The notes under the pieces are model-generated. The model made no database searches, was not told the DNA's origin, and was given only the letters and a program-made list of their open reading frames with translations. DNA of 46,627 bases, taken from assembly GCA_013695765.1 (NCBI GenBank), contig JACCZW010000076.1, forward strand, positions 1 to 46,627, given 5' to 3'. This DNA is from Gammaproteobacteria bacterium (GTDB lineage: Bacteria > Pseudomonadota > Gammaproteobacteria > JACCYU01). Of this stretch, positions 9,240 to 17,126 are shown piece after piece. The first letter of the stretch is position 1; the number at the start of each line of letters is the position of its first letter. The translations under genes were made by a program, and so were the position numbers.

Positions 9240-9344
9240 GACACCGTGATCTCGGGCAACACCGCCGATCAGGGCTCGGAAGTGACTAACTTCGCTCCCG
9301 GGTCTATTAACACGGAGAACTTCAACCTTTTTGGTCGTGGGTGG
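9240..9344 (+). pseudogene. Plus-strand fossil of a second beta-helix protein
   Basis: On the plus strand, GAC at about 9240 opens a frame reading DTVISGNTADQGSEVTNFAP then GSINTENFNLFGRG. This aligns with the segment GSILSGNSAADGQELYIP...NFNVLGHRG of the neighbouring minus-strand gene. It is therefore a small piece of another family member in the opposite orientation. It has no start, and the frame leaves the family at copy B of the direct repeat. It overlaps the upstream end of the neighbouring gene, which explains the meaningless N-terminal extension that gene would have if started at 9262. Confidence 0.6.
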
Positions 9345-9540
9345 CAAAACGTGGTTGCAGTAACGCGGGTTGTGTGTGACTGACATTATTCATTTTTAAA
9401 CGCCTCCTGGCGTGTTAACGCTTCGATCTCGCTGCATTTCAGCGAGTTTGGGAAATTTGTCACAAATCGTTGTAAAAAACTCTACGCGATCACGTAGATT
9501 TTGACGATTCGAGCAAATATTTATTGAAGTTGGCGCGGGC
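9345..9540. repeat. Diverged ~195-bp direct repeat, copy B
   Basis: Same orientation and nearly the same length as copy A at 7226-7420. It contains a small perfect hairpin, ACGCC-TCCT-GGCGT (about 9400-9413). Read on the minus strand, the AGGAGG is followed at a suitable distance by ATG and a 23-codon frame beginning MNNVSHTQPALLQPRF. The two copies bracket the minus-strand beta-helix gene, with copy B on its upstream side. Confidence 0.75.
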
Positions 9541-9781
9541 ATGGGTACTTTGCGGCAGATGCAGAATCGCGTGAGCATCCTTTGGCGAGATATGGATAAG
9601 ACGTAAGGCGCGATCCGACGCTCTCGATCGACTGATTGGCTTGCGGAATTTGCCGCAGTGTGTTGTCGTTTTACAAACTGGAATTCGTAGCTTGCAAAAC
9701 CATCCCGTTTCTCAGGGATTACCTGCGGAGCGTAGCCCTGTAGCAGGGAAATACACCCCCATAAACCATACTATTTGGGCG

Positions 9782-10140
9782 TTATCCGGCTTTATCGTCC
9801 TGCGTGACGGTTATACGTGCACCGCTCATGTTCTTAAGCGTCGTACAATCCCGCGCCGGCTTACGGGACCGCAGCCCGAGTGCTTTCAGGATGCTCCGCG
9901 GGCCGCCGCCGATGTATTTGCGATCGATGTCTTTGGGCCGGGCTTTGCCAGTGCGTACCCTGATTTTTTTGTGTATTGCCGGTCAGCGTCGTGTGAGCGC
10001 GCGATGAATTGTTCCACCTGGCGCGCAAGATCCACGTGGCCCCTTCGGTGAGCGGCGTGATTAGTTCCTGGTAGCATGATTCCTGATAGGACCGGGACGC
10101 CTGATTCTTTATTTTCAGAGTCTTGAGCACGACCGACCAT
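9782..10140 (-). pseudogene. Possible broken minus-strand ORF, unrecognised
   Basis: ATG 10138-10140 opens a frame containing GHVDLARQVEQFIARSHDAD and RQYTKK, up to a run of seven T on the plus strand (9964-9970). If one base is added to that run, the frame continues IRVRTGKARPKDIDRKYIGG, GPRSILKALGLRSRKPARD and ends VTQDDKAG at the TAA 9782-9784. That would give about 118 residues with natural-looking composition. I do not recognise the family, and a chance open frame is possible. Confidence 0.25.
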
Positions 10141-10325
10141 GATTTGCCGCGTTCTAGAGCGACTTTTTTACAAGAGTCGGCTATTTATTGCTTTTGTCGA
10201 TGCAACGACCGTCGCCCGCGCCACAGGAGGCAATTTCTCCACGAATACCGTTATAATGCCGCCCGCGCGACATCGTCAATAGTGTCGATACACGATGTTA
10301 AGGTAATCCGGCGATGCGGCCATCT

Positions 10326-10414
10326 AGGGTGGATGAAGCCCGCCGCCCCGTTCCATAACCACACGCAAGCTTTGCGGGCATATCCACCGACCGCGATGCG
10401 CCTTAATCCACCCT
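10326..10414. repeat. Inverted repeat (AGGGTGGAT / ATCCACCCT) upstream of argG
   Basis: AGGGTGGAT at 10326-10334 is the exact reverse complement of ATCCACCCT at 10406-10414, and the flanks (GAAG / CTTA) pair partly. The arms resemble the ends of the 'GGGTGGAT-AAGC...GC-ATCCACCC' intergenic elements scattered in many gammaproteobacterial genomes. The interior looks decayed. It may also fold in the argG leader mRNA. Confidence 0.4.
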
Positions 10415-10499
10415 GCAAAGCTGATTCACATGAGAATAATGCGGCGGCAAACAGTTAACTGGTCTTCGACAATGGGCCCGGCGGGTACACCAATCAAGC

Positions 10500-11717
10500 A
10501 TGGCTGACAGCAATAAAATTGTACTCGCCTATTCCGGCGGACTCGATACCTCGGTGATCCTCAAGTGGCTGCGCGAGAGGTACGACTGCGAGGTGGTGAC
10601 GTTCACCGCGGACATCGGGCAGGGCGAGGAGATCGAACCCGCGCGCGCCAAGGCGCAAGCGATGGGCGTGCGCGAAATTTTTATCGAAGACCTGAGCGAG
10701 GATTTCGCGCGTGATTTCGTGTTCCCCATGTTTCGCGCTAATACTCTTTATGAAGGCGAGTATCTGCTTGGCACCAGCATCGCACGGCCGCTGATCGCCA
10801 GGCGCCTGGTGGAGATCGCAACGCAAACCGGCGCGGACACCATCGCGCATGGCGCCACGGGCAAGGGCAACGATCAGGTGCGCTTCGAGCTGGGTGCGTA
10901 CGCACTCAGGCCGGACATCAAGGTCATCGCGCCGTGGCGCGAATGGAACCTCAACTCGCGCGAAAAGCTGTTGGCTTACGCGCGGCAGCACGGCATTCCG
11001 GTCGAGCAACAGCGCGGGGAAAAGTCACCCTATTCGATGGACGCCAATCTGCTGCATATCTCTTACGAGGGCGGCCCGCTGGAAGACCCGTGGGTGGAAC
11101 CCGAAGAAGCCATGTGGCGCTGGACGGTCGCGCCCGAGCAGGCGCCGGCGAAACCGACCACTATCGAACTGACGTTCGAGCGCGGCGACGCGGTTGCGAT
11201 AGACGGCGCGCTAATGAGTCCCGCGACGCTGCTGCGGACATTGAATGGAGTGGGCGGCGAGAATGGGATCGGCCGGGCCGACATCGTCGAGAACCGCTAT
11301 GTCGGCATGAAATCCCGCGGCTGTTATGAGACGCCAGGCGGCACGGTTCTGCTGCGCGCGCATCGGGCCATCGAGTCGCTTACTCTGGATAGAGAGGCGG
11401 CGCACCTCAAAGACGAATTGATGCCGCGTTACGCCAGCCTGATCTATAATGGCTACTGGTGGAGTGCGGAGCGACTCATGTTGCAGGCGCTGATCGATGC
11501 CTCTCAAGCCCACATAAACGGCGTGGTGCGGTTAAAGCTTTACAAGGGCAATGTGACGGTGATAGGGCGCAAATCGGAAACCGACGATTTGTTCGACCCA
11601 TCGATTGCTACCTTCGAGGACGACGCCGGCGCTTACGATCAAACTGACGCCACCGGCTTCATCAGGCTCAATGCCCTGCGCCTTAAGCTTGCGGCGCGCA
11701 GGCGCGGCCTGAGGTGA
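10500..11717 (+). CDS. argG: Argininosuccinate synthase
   Basis: The product is 405 aa. It condenses citrulline and aspartate with ATP cleavage to argininosuccinate, the penultimate step of arginine biosynthesis, in the cytoplasm. The N-terminal PP-loop ATP motif is AYSGGLDTS (residues 10-18). Further signature segments are [14 protein letters not shown], the citrulline/aspartate contact region [19 protein letters not shown], and GCYETPGGT. The length and contiguous homology are those of the bacterial family. The ATG at 10500 begins directly with [14 protein letters not shown]; the ribosome binding site is weak. No other arginine gene is adjacent, and I see no clear ArgR box upstream. Confidence 0.95.
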   Translation: MADSNKIVLAYSGGLDTSVILKWLRERYDCEVVTFTADIGQGEEIEPARAKAQAMGVREIFIEDLSEDFARDFVFPMFRANTLYEGEYLLGTSIARPLIARRLVEIATQTGADTIAHGATGKGNDQVRFELGAYALRPDIKVIAPWREWNLNSREKLLAYARQHGIPVEQQRGEKSPYSMDANLLHISYEGGPLEDPWVEPEEAMWRWTVAPEQAPAKPTTIELTFERGDAVAIDGALMSPATLLRTLNGVGGENGIGRADIVENRYVGMKSRGCYETPGGTVLLRAHRAIESLTLDREAAHLKDELMPRYASLIYNGYWWSAERLMLQALIDASQAHINGVVRLKLYKGNVTVIGRKSETDDLFDPSIATFEDDAGAYDQTDATGFIRLNALRLKLAARRRGLR

Positions 11718-11762
11718 CTGCTCCCCCTGAGCGAATTACCCCATGGCCGGATCGCGTTGCAG

Positions 11763-12545
11763 ATGCTAACTAAAACGCCTTATGTCAAACAACACGGCAG
11801 CGTGAACAACGCGCGGGGCAGCTGGCGCGGCTGGGTCGCAACGCTGGTAGTCAGCGTTGTCCTGGCGGGTTGCGCGACCACCAATGGGCCGTCGGACGAG
11901 CGAGATCCGCTGGAGCGCTACAACCGCACCGTGTTCCGCTTCAACGATGTGCTGGATCGCAACCTGTTCAAGCCGGTCGCGCAGGGTTACCGCCGTTATC
12001 TCCCCACACCGTTCAATATTGCGATCAGCAACTTCTTCGCTAACCTCGGCGACGTCGGCGTCGCGGCCAATAATCTGCTCCAGCTCAAGGTTGTCGACGC
12101 CGCGTCTGACGTGGGAAGGATCGCGATCAATTCGACCCTGGGGTTCGGCGGCCTGTTCGATGTCGGTTCACGCTTCGGTCTGCGCAAGCATGAAGAGGAT
12201 TTCGGTCAGACCCTGGGCTACTGGGGCGTGCCTGCCGGGCCGTATCTCATTTTGCCTTTATTCGGGCCCAGCACCGTGCGTGATACGCCAGGCCGGGTGG
12301 TTGACGGCTATTTGGATCCGCTTGTATATCTCGACGGCGATGTAGAGCGGATTGGACTGGTCGGCTTGCGGTTGCTGGACTATCGGGCAGATCTGCTGAG
12401 CACAGAAGAAACGCTGAACGAGATCGCGCTGGATCGCTACATCGCGCTTAAAAACGCATTTCTAGATAGACGGGAGTTTCTCGTACACGACGGCAATCCG
12501 CCGTTGGACGAGGATTTAATAAAAGAACTGGAGTTGCTGGAATAG
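11763..12545 (+). CDS. mlaA: MlaA/VacJ outer-membrane lipoprotein
   Basis: The product is 260 aa from ATG 11763; an in-frame TTG lies at 11757. MlaA sits in the inner leaflet of the outer membrane with porins. It removes misplaced phospholipids and hands them to MlaC for retrograde transport. The N-terminus is a lipoprotein signal, VVSVVLAGCA, with the lipidated Cys at residue 37. The family signature follows: RDPLERYNRTVFRFNDVLD, FANLGDVGVAANNLLQLK, then EEDFGQTLGYWGVPAGPYL and LPLFGPSTVRDTPG. The mlaBCDEF partners are not in this window. The gene lies 45 bases after argG on the same strand and may be cotranscribed. Confidence 0.93.
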   Translation: MLTKTPYVKQHGSVNNARGSWRGWVATLVVSVVLAGCATTNGPSDERDPLERYNRTVFRFNDVLDRNLFKPVAQGYRRYLPTPFNIAISNFFANLGDVGVAANNLLQLKVVDAASDVGRIAINSTLGFGGLFDVGSRFGLRKHEEDFGQTLGYWGVPAGPYLILPLFGPSTVRDTPGRVVDGYLDPLVYLDGDVERIGLVGLRLLDYRADLLSTEETLNEIALDRYIALKNAFLDRREFLVHDGNPPLDEDLIKELELLE

Positions 12546-12692
12546 CGACCGCAGACGGTCATCAGAGAGGCTTGCGTCGCGAATTTTGGGAGCGCCCTCG
12601 CCGCAAGCGCTATTGATGCGCGGCGTGATGGCATCGGGTGCGATGTTGCCGGCAGCACCGATGTTCATTTTACGCGAGGAGGGGATCTGAAT

Positions 12693-12746
12693 ATGTTGGA
12701 CAAAATCGAGTACCGCGCCGGTGCGGCGCGCGCGCCAGATAGATAG
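12693..12746 (+). CDS. 17-residue leader ORF ahead of sulfotransferase-like gene
   Basis: A strong AGGAGGGG (12677-12684) sits 8 bases before ATG 12693-12695. That ATG opens MLDKIEYRAGAARAPDR and stops at TAG 12744-12746. The next gene's ATG is at 12748, one base after the stop, and has no ribosome binding site of its own. This arrangement fits translational coupling. Alternatively it is the original start of the downstream gene, now out of frame with it. Confidence 0.4.
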   Translation: MLDKIEYRAGAARAPDR

Positions 12747-12747
12747 T

Positions 12748-13674
12748 ATGCCTTCGCTTGTTGCGGCAAGGGCGTTGATCGCTAAAGCCAGAAACGCGCT
12801 TACACGCCGCATCAAACGCAATTACTACCTCACCCGGCTGCACCAGCAGCTGATGTATGCGCGTGGGGATTTGAGGCATCAGGAACCGATTATCATCTAT
12901 CAGCGCGGCAAGGCCGGCTCATCCAGTGTCTACCATACTTTGCGGAATATGGATCTTGGTCGCCCCGTCTTTCACGTTCATTTCATCAACGCCATCGATC
13001 GCCGGCACCGGCAGATATGCAGCGATGTCAAAATGACGCCGCGCGCTTATTTCGCACGTGGCCGGCATCTGGTGGTGAGTCAATATCTGAGCAAAGAGAT
13101 CAATAGGGGCTTGCACGGCAGAAAATGGAAGGTCATCACCTTGATCCGCGATCCGCTGAAACAGAAAATGTCCTCTTTTTTTCAACTCGTCGATCTGATC
13201 ATCCCCAATTTCGAGCAGCGCTGGCGTAACAACACCTTGCCTGTTGAAACACTCACAAAAATTTTTCTGGGGCGCTATCAGGTCGATCGCGGGCAGAGTG
13301 ACTGGTTTCAACGTGAGATCAATCCGGTGTTCGGCATCGACGTCTTCGCTACCGACTTTGCAACGTCGCGGGGTTATCAAATCTATCACGGCGACCGCGC
13401 CGATCTGCTGCTGATCAGGCTGGAGAACCTGAGCCAGTGCGCGACCGAGGCGTTCGGCGAGTTTCTGGGTCTTACCGACTTTAAGCTGAGCAACGAGAAT
13501 ATTACGAGCGACAAGACGCATGCCGAGATATATCAGAAATTTGTAAACACCACGGTATTGCCGGAGACTTATATCAATGCGGTGTACGATTCAGTCTACG
13601 TCCGGCATTTTTATACCGCCGCGGAAGTCGAAACATTCAAGGCGCAATATCACTATTGTGCGGACAAGGTTTGA
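12748..13674 (+). CDS. Sulfotransferase-like putative capsular polysaccharide synthesis protein (copy 2)
   Basis: The product is 308 aa from ATG 12748 (an in-frame GTG lies at 12721). It is a paralogue of the gene at 1045-2034 over almost its whole length. The 5'-PAPS-like motif is [17 protein letters not shown] (about 49-65) and the 3'-phosphate motif is [15 protein letters not shown] (131-145), with Arg134 and Ser142. Other blocks shared with copy 1 include the stretches around [19 protein letters not shown] and EAFGEFLGL. The family is associated with capsule or exopolysaccharide synthesis; sulfation of a surface glycan is inference. Here it sits between housekeeping genes, not in a sugar locus, so it may have been copied or inserted. 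A coupled leader ORF precedes it. Confidence 0.75.
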   Translation: MPSLVAARALIAKARNALTRRIKRNYYLTRLHQQLMYARGDLRHQEPIIIYQRGKAGSSSVYHTLRNMDLGRPVFHVHFINAIDRRHRQICSDVKMTPRAYFARGRHLVVSQYLSKEINRGLHGRKWKVITLIRDPLKQKMSSFFQLVDLIIPNFEQRWRNNTLPVETLTKIFLGRYQVDRGQSDWFQREINPVFGIDVFATDFATSRGYQIYHGDRADLLLIRLENLSQCATEAFGEFLGLTDFKLSNENITSDKTHAEIYQKFVNTTVLPETYINAVYDSVYVRHFYTAAEVETFKAQYHYCADKV

Positions 13675-13843
13675 AGCCGGGCGCCGGACGCGCGGACTCA
13701 CCACGCAACCTGGCCGGCGCGCAGCCAACCGTGTGTGCGGGAATGCGTGCATCCGGAAACGGCGCGCACGCGAGACGCGTTTGCCGATTGCGGATCGTAC
13801 GGTTATTCTGACGTTTAACATTTCGCGTGAACATGCCAGGGTT

Positions 13844-14476
13844 ATGAACGACCAGGTTTTGGAAAAATTGGCGTCGGGTCATTACGCCGGCAATCTGGAT
13901 GCCGAGCCGGGGGAAAGCTACGATCCTCGCTTCGAGGCTCTCGTGCGCGAAATGCTGGTGCGGCTGGGTGAGGATCCAACGCGCGAAGGTCTGGAGCGCA
14001 CGCCGCAACGCGTCGCCAAGGCGCTGGATTTCCTCACCAGCGGTTATGGCATGACAGTCGAACAGGTCGTGCGGGGCGCGGTATTCGAGGAACGCTGCGA
14101 AGACATGGTCGTGGTCAGGGACATAGAGTTTTATTCGCTGTGCGAGCATCACATGCTGCCATTTTCAGGGCACGCACATGTTGGTTATCTGCCCAACCAC
14201 AAGATCATTGGTCTGAGCAAGGTAGCGCGCGTGATCGACGTCTTTTCCCGACGTCTGCAGGTACAGGAGCGTTTGAGCCGCCAGGTGGCCGACGCGCTCA
14301 TGTCCATTCTCGGCGCGAAAGGCGTGGCGGTGGTCATGGAGGCCAGCCATTTCTGCATGGTGATGCGCGGCGTGCAGAAGCAGGACGCCCGCACCGTTAC
14401 CAGCGCCATGCTGGGCAAATTTCGCGAAGATACCCGCACCCGCGCCGAATTCATGGAGCTGGTGCGCCGCGCCTGA
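13844..14476 (+). CDS. folE: GTP cyclohydrolase I
   Basis: The product is 210 aa from ATG 13844. It converts GTP to 7,8-dihydroneopterin triphosphate, the first step towards tetrahydrofolate, in the cytoplasm. Zinc ligands are visible as Cys100 and His103 in [15 protein letters not shown] and Cys171 in [13 protein letters not shown]. The [17 protein letters not shown] segment (about 45-61) and [20 protein letters not shown] are family signatures. An upstream in-frame extension to 13577 overlaps the previous gene and has no homology, so I reject it. AGGG precedes the ATG closely. Folate also feeds the methionine synthase found further along. Confidence 0.95.
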   Translation: MNDQVLEKLASGHYAGNLDAEPGESYDPRFEALVREMLVRLGEDPTREGLERTPQRVAKALDFLTSGYGMTVEQVVRGAVFEERCEDMVVVRDIEFYSLCEHHMLPFSGHAHVGYLPNHKIIGLSKVARVIDVFSRRLQVQERLSRQVADALMSILGAKGVAVVMEASHFCMVMRGVQKQDARTVTSAMLGKFREDTRTRAEFMELVRRA

Positions 14477-14612
14477 GCGTCGCGTGTCCCGCTTCGGGCA
14501 ATTCAGCCTTTCACGGAAAAATGCAATACCCTCGCTACCGCGCCGCTGGCGCAGCCAACGTTTGAGCGCCCCTCCATCGAGTCAATCCTTACGGTCAATC
14601 TGTACAATCGTG

Positions 14613-15626
14613 ATGATCCCAAGACTGCTGATACTGACCGTCCTGATCCTGTGTTTCAGTAGCGTAGGCGCCAAAGCCGAAGCCCTGCGCGACTCGCCGC
14701 CGCCGCTCGGCATCGCGATGGAAAACTACGCTTACCCGTACCCCGTCGACTACCTGGACCTGGAAATAGAAGGTCAGGATCTCCGCATGGCGTACATGGA
14801 TGTCAGACCCGCCGAGGGCGCCGGGGATAACGTGGTGGTGCTGATGCACGGCAAGAACTTCTTCGGCGCCTACTGGGCGGATACAATCCGGTTTTTGACG
14901 GCGCACGGTTTCCGTGTCGTCGTCCCCGATCAGCTCGGTTTCGGCAAATCCTCCAAGCCGGATATCTACTACACGTTCCATCTGCTCGCGCGCAACACAC
15001 GGCTGCTGCTGGATCATCTGAAGATCGAGCAGGCGGCGGCGGTCGGGCATTCGATGGGCGGCATGCTGGCGGCGCGCTTCGCGCTGATGTATCCCGAGAT
15101 GACCTCGCGGCTGGTGCTGGAAAACCCGATCGGGCTGGAAGATTATCGGTTGAAGGTGCCGTTCAAAACCACCGAAGCGCTGTACCAAGGCGTGCTCGGC
15201 TACACCGAGGACAGCATTCGCGCTTACCACAAAACCTATTACGCCCAGTGGCGCGACGAGTACGAGGACTACGTGCAGGCGCATTACCGCTGGACGTTGA
15301 GCGGCGAATATCCGCGGCTTGCCTGGTCGTCGGCGCTGACCGCGCAGATGGTCTACACGCAGCCCGTGGTGTATGAATTTCCCGCGATCGCGACGCCGGC
15401 GCTGGTGGTGATCGGCCAGGAAGACCGCACTACCCTCGGCCGGGGCGAACTGCCGCCGGAGGTGCTCGCGACCCTGGGTCAGTACCCGGAACTGGGCAGG
15501 AAAACCGCCGCGGCCCTGCAAAACGCGAGGCTGGTGGAGCTTGACGACGTGGGCCATATTCCGCATCTGGAGGCGCCGCGCCGCTTCCACACGAGCCTGC
15601 TGAAATTTCTAACGCCAGAAAGTTGA
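14613..15626 (+). CDS. Secreted alpha/beta hydrolase
   Basis: The product is 337 aa from ATG 14613. The first ~23 residues (IPRLLILTVLILCFSSVGA then AKA) form a signal peptide, so the enzyme should be periplasmic. The alpha/beta hydrolase core shows the oxyanion segment VVVLMHGKNFFGAYW, the nucleophile elbow GHSMGG with Ser147, and a C-terminal catalytic His in DDVGHIPHLEAP. The acid is probably the Asp in VIGQEDRTT. A further upstream in-frame start at 14484 adds a non-signal leader and is not favoured. The substrate is unknown. The gene lies between folE and lpxA with no obvious functional link. Confidence 0.82.
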   Translation: MIPRLLILTVLILCFSSVGAKAEALRDSPPPLGIAMENYAYPYPVDYLDLEIEGQDLRMAYMDVRPAEGAGDNVVVLMHGKNFFGAYWADTIRFLTAHGFRVVVPDQLGFGKSSKPDIYYTFHLLARNTRLLLDHLKIEQAAAVGHSMGGMLAARFALMYPEMTSRLVLENPIGLEDYRLKVPFKTTEALYQGVLGYTEDSIRAYHKTYYAQWRDEYEDYVQAHYRWTLSGEYPRLAWSSALTAQMVYTQPVVYEFPAIATPALVVIGQEDRTTLGRGELPPEVLATLGQYPELGRKTAAALQNARLVELDDVGHIPHLEAPRRFHTSLLKFLTPES

Positions 15627-15696
15627 GCCGCGGCTCAACGCAGCAAGGAAAGCTCGCCTTTGTCGTGGGAAGCGTTAACTTGCAGGGCCTGGTGTC

Positions 15697-16488
15697 ATGA
15701 CCTACGCGCACCAGACCGCGTGTATCGCCGACGGCGCGATGCTTGGTGACAATATGACGGTGGGTGCGTTCGCGGTAATCGAGGCCGGCGCAGAAATCGG
15801 GTCGGGATGCCACATCGGCGCGCACGCGGTCATTCACGCCGGTGTCACCATGGGGTCTAACAATCGGGTTTATCCGCATGCCGTGCTGGGGGGTGATCCG
15901 CAGGATGTCAGCTTCGGCGGTGAAGACACGCGGCTTTGGATCGGCGACGATAACGTGTTCCGCGAATTCGTCACCGTGCATCGCGCGACCAGCCTGGAGC
16001 GGCCAACGAGCATCGGTTCGAACTGCTATCTGATGGCCAATGCACACGTCGCGCACGACTGCCAGCTTGACGACAAGGTGACCTTAACCAATCTCACGAC
16101 TCTGGGCGGTCATGTGCAGATCGGCGAGCGTGCGGTGCTGGGCGGCCTCGTGCCGGTGCATCAGTTTGTGCGTATCGGCAGCCTGGCAATGGTGGGCGGC
16201 AACACCACCGTGCGTAAGGATGTGCTGCCTTTCAGCCTGGTGGCGGGCGAACCCGCGCGGCATTACCGGCTGAACAGCGTGGGTCTGCGACGCGCGGGCG
16301 TAACCGCCGATCGCTTGCGTGCGCTGGGGGCCGCATTCCGCGCGTTACGTGGGGGCCGCCGTGATCTGAGCGGCGTGCCAGACGGGCCGGAAATCGCGTT
16401 GTTACGCGCGTGGCTTGCAGCGCCCTCCAGACGCGGACTGACCGGCTTCGCCGGCGCGGATGAGCGCGCGGACCATTCGGCTGGCTAA
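15697..16488 (+). CDS. lpxA: Acyl-ACP--UDP-N-acetylglucosamine O-acyltransferase (LpxA family)
   Basis: The product is 263 aa, the usual length for LpxA. LpxA transfers a 3-hydroxyacyl chain to UDP-GlcNAc in the first step of lipid A synthesis. A left-handed beta-helix of hexapeptide repeats runs from residue about 8 to 190, and the catalytic base lies in ANAHVAHDC (His120, with His117 as in known enzymes). HRATSL and VHQFVRIG are further conserved blocks. The C-terminal helical domain is present (NSVGLRRAGVTADRLRAL). Normally lpxA sits in an lpxD-fabZ-lpxA-lpxB cluster; here it stands alone after a hydrolase. It could therefore be a second copy or a relocated gene. The ribosome binding site is poor. 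Confidence 0.85.
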   Translation: MTYAHQTACIADGAMLGDNMTVGAFAVIEAGAEIGSGCHIGAHAVIHAGVTMGSNNRVYPHAVLGGDPQDVSFGGEDTRLWIGDDNVFREFVTVHRATSLERPTSIGSNCYLMANAHVAHDCQLDDKVTLTNLTTLGGHVQIGERAVLGGLVPVHQFVRIGSLAMVGGNTTVRKDVLPFSLVAGEPARHYRLNSVGLRRAGVTADRLRALGAAFRALRGGRRDLSGVPDGPEIALLRAWLAAPSRRGLTGFAGADERADHSAG

Positions 16489-16607
16489 CGTGGCGGCATG
16501 CCCCGCCGCGTGTCCGCGTACGTCGCGCTTTACACCCATTCAAGTCCTGATTGCCAGGTCATAATTGCCGTGTAAGCCCCGGGTTTTGACGTGCTATCCT
16601 TCGCCGC

Positions 16608-17126
16608 GTGTACGCGCTGATCAAACCCTTCGTCCGGTTATGTCTGCTCAATGCCAACCCTCAGGACTTGCCGGCCTCGACCTTACTGCTGGCGCTGTGC
16701 CTGGCCGGCTACCTGTCCGTAACGACCTTGATCGCGTTGCCAGTTTACGGGTTCGGCGTAAGCCTCGTGCAGGGCTTCATCGAGATTCTGCTGCTGCTGG
16801 CTTATACGCAGCTCGTCCTGTTGATTCGCGCGCGTCCGGAGCGCTATCTGCAGACAGTGATTTCTCTGGCCGGCACGGGGGTGATCATCGGTGCGCTGGG
16901 CATGCCGCTGATTTATTCGCTGTACCGGTCGGCGCAAGCGGGCAGTGTGAGTTCGCTGACGTTACTGTCCTATCTGCTGGTGCTGGGGTGGCTGCTGGTC
17001 GTTTACGGGTACATCTTCCGGCAAGCGCTGTCCATCGGACGGCCATTCGGGGTGCTGATCGGTTTCGGCTATATCGCCCTCACGTCGATTGTGATCGAGT
17101 CTCTATTTCCCTCCATGACCAGCTGA
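16608..17126 (+). CDS. YIP1-like multi-pass membrane protein
   Basis: The product is 172 aa with about four or five hydrophobic segments, for example TLLLALCLAGYLSVTTLIAL (about 25-44), EILLLLAYTQLVLLI, GVIIGALGMPLIYSL and LLSYLLVLGWLLVVYGYIF. It resembles small YIP1-domain inner-membrane proteins whose role in bacteria is unknown. The start is GTG 16608. Its stop overlaps the mpl start (TGATG at 17124-17128), so the two are translationally coupled. This suggests, but does not prove, a cell-wall-related role. Confidence 0.7.
   Translation: MYALIKPFVRLCLLNANPQDLPASTLLLALCLAGYLSVTTLIALPVYGFGVSLVQGFIEILLLLAYTQLVLLIRARPERYLQTVISLAGTGVIIGALGMPLIYSLYRSAQAGSVSSLTLLSYLLVLGWLLVVYGYIFRQALSIGRPFGVLIGFGYIALTSIVIESLFPSMTS

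Larger units (their letters stand above)
9541..10499. other. Long gene-poor stretch upstream of argG
   Basis: No intact gene is supported. The left half holds a possible broken minus-strand ORF (9782-10140, listed separately). A TATAAT at 10252-10257 could be a -10 element, but no good -35 lies 16-18 bases upstream. An inverted repeat with ACATCGT and ACGATGT arms lies at about 10268-10296, and a longer-range inverted pair is listed at 10326-10414. The leader of argG is therefore long, or its promoter lies between 10260 and 10490. Confidence 0.4.

Noticed and set aside
14595-15590. 331-codon minus-strand frame opposite the alpha/beta hydrolase
   Set aside because: It is His/Arg/Gln-rich shadow sequence without any family resemblance, while the plus strand has a clear catalytic Ser and His.
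16565-17125. Long in-frame N-terminal extension of mpl
   Set aside because: Mpl homology begins exactly at ATG 17126; the extension overlaps the YIP1-like gene in another frame.
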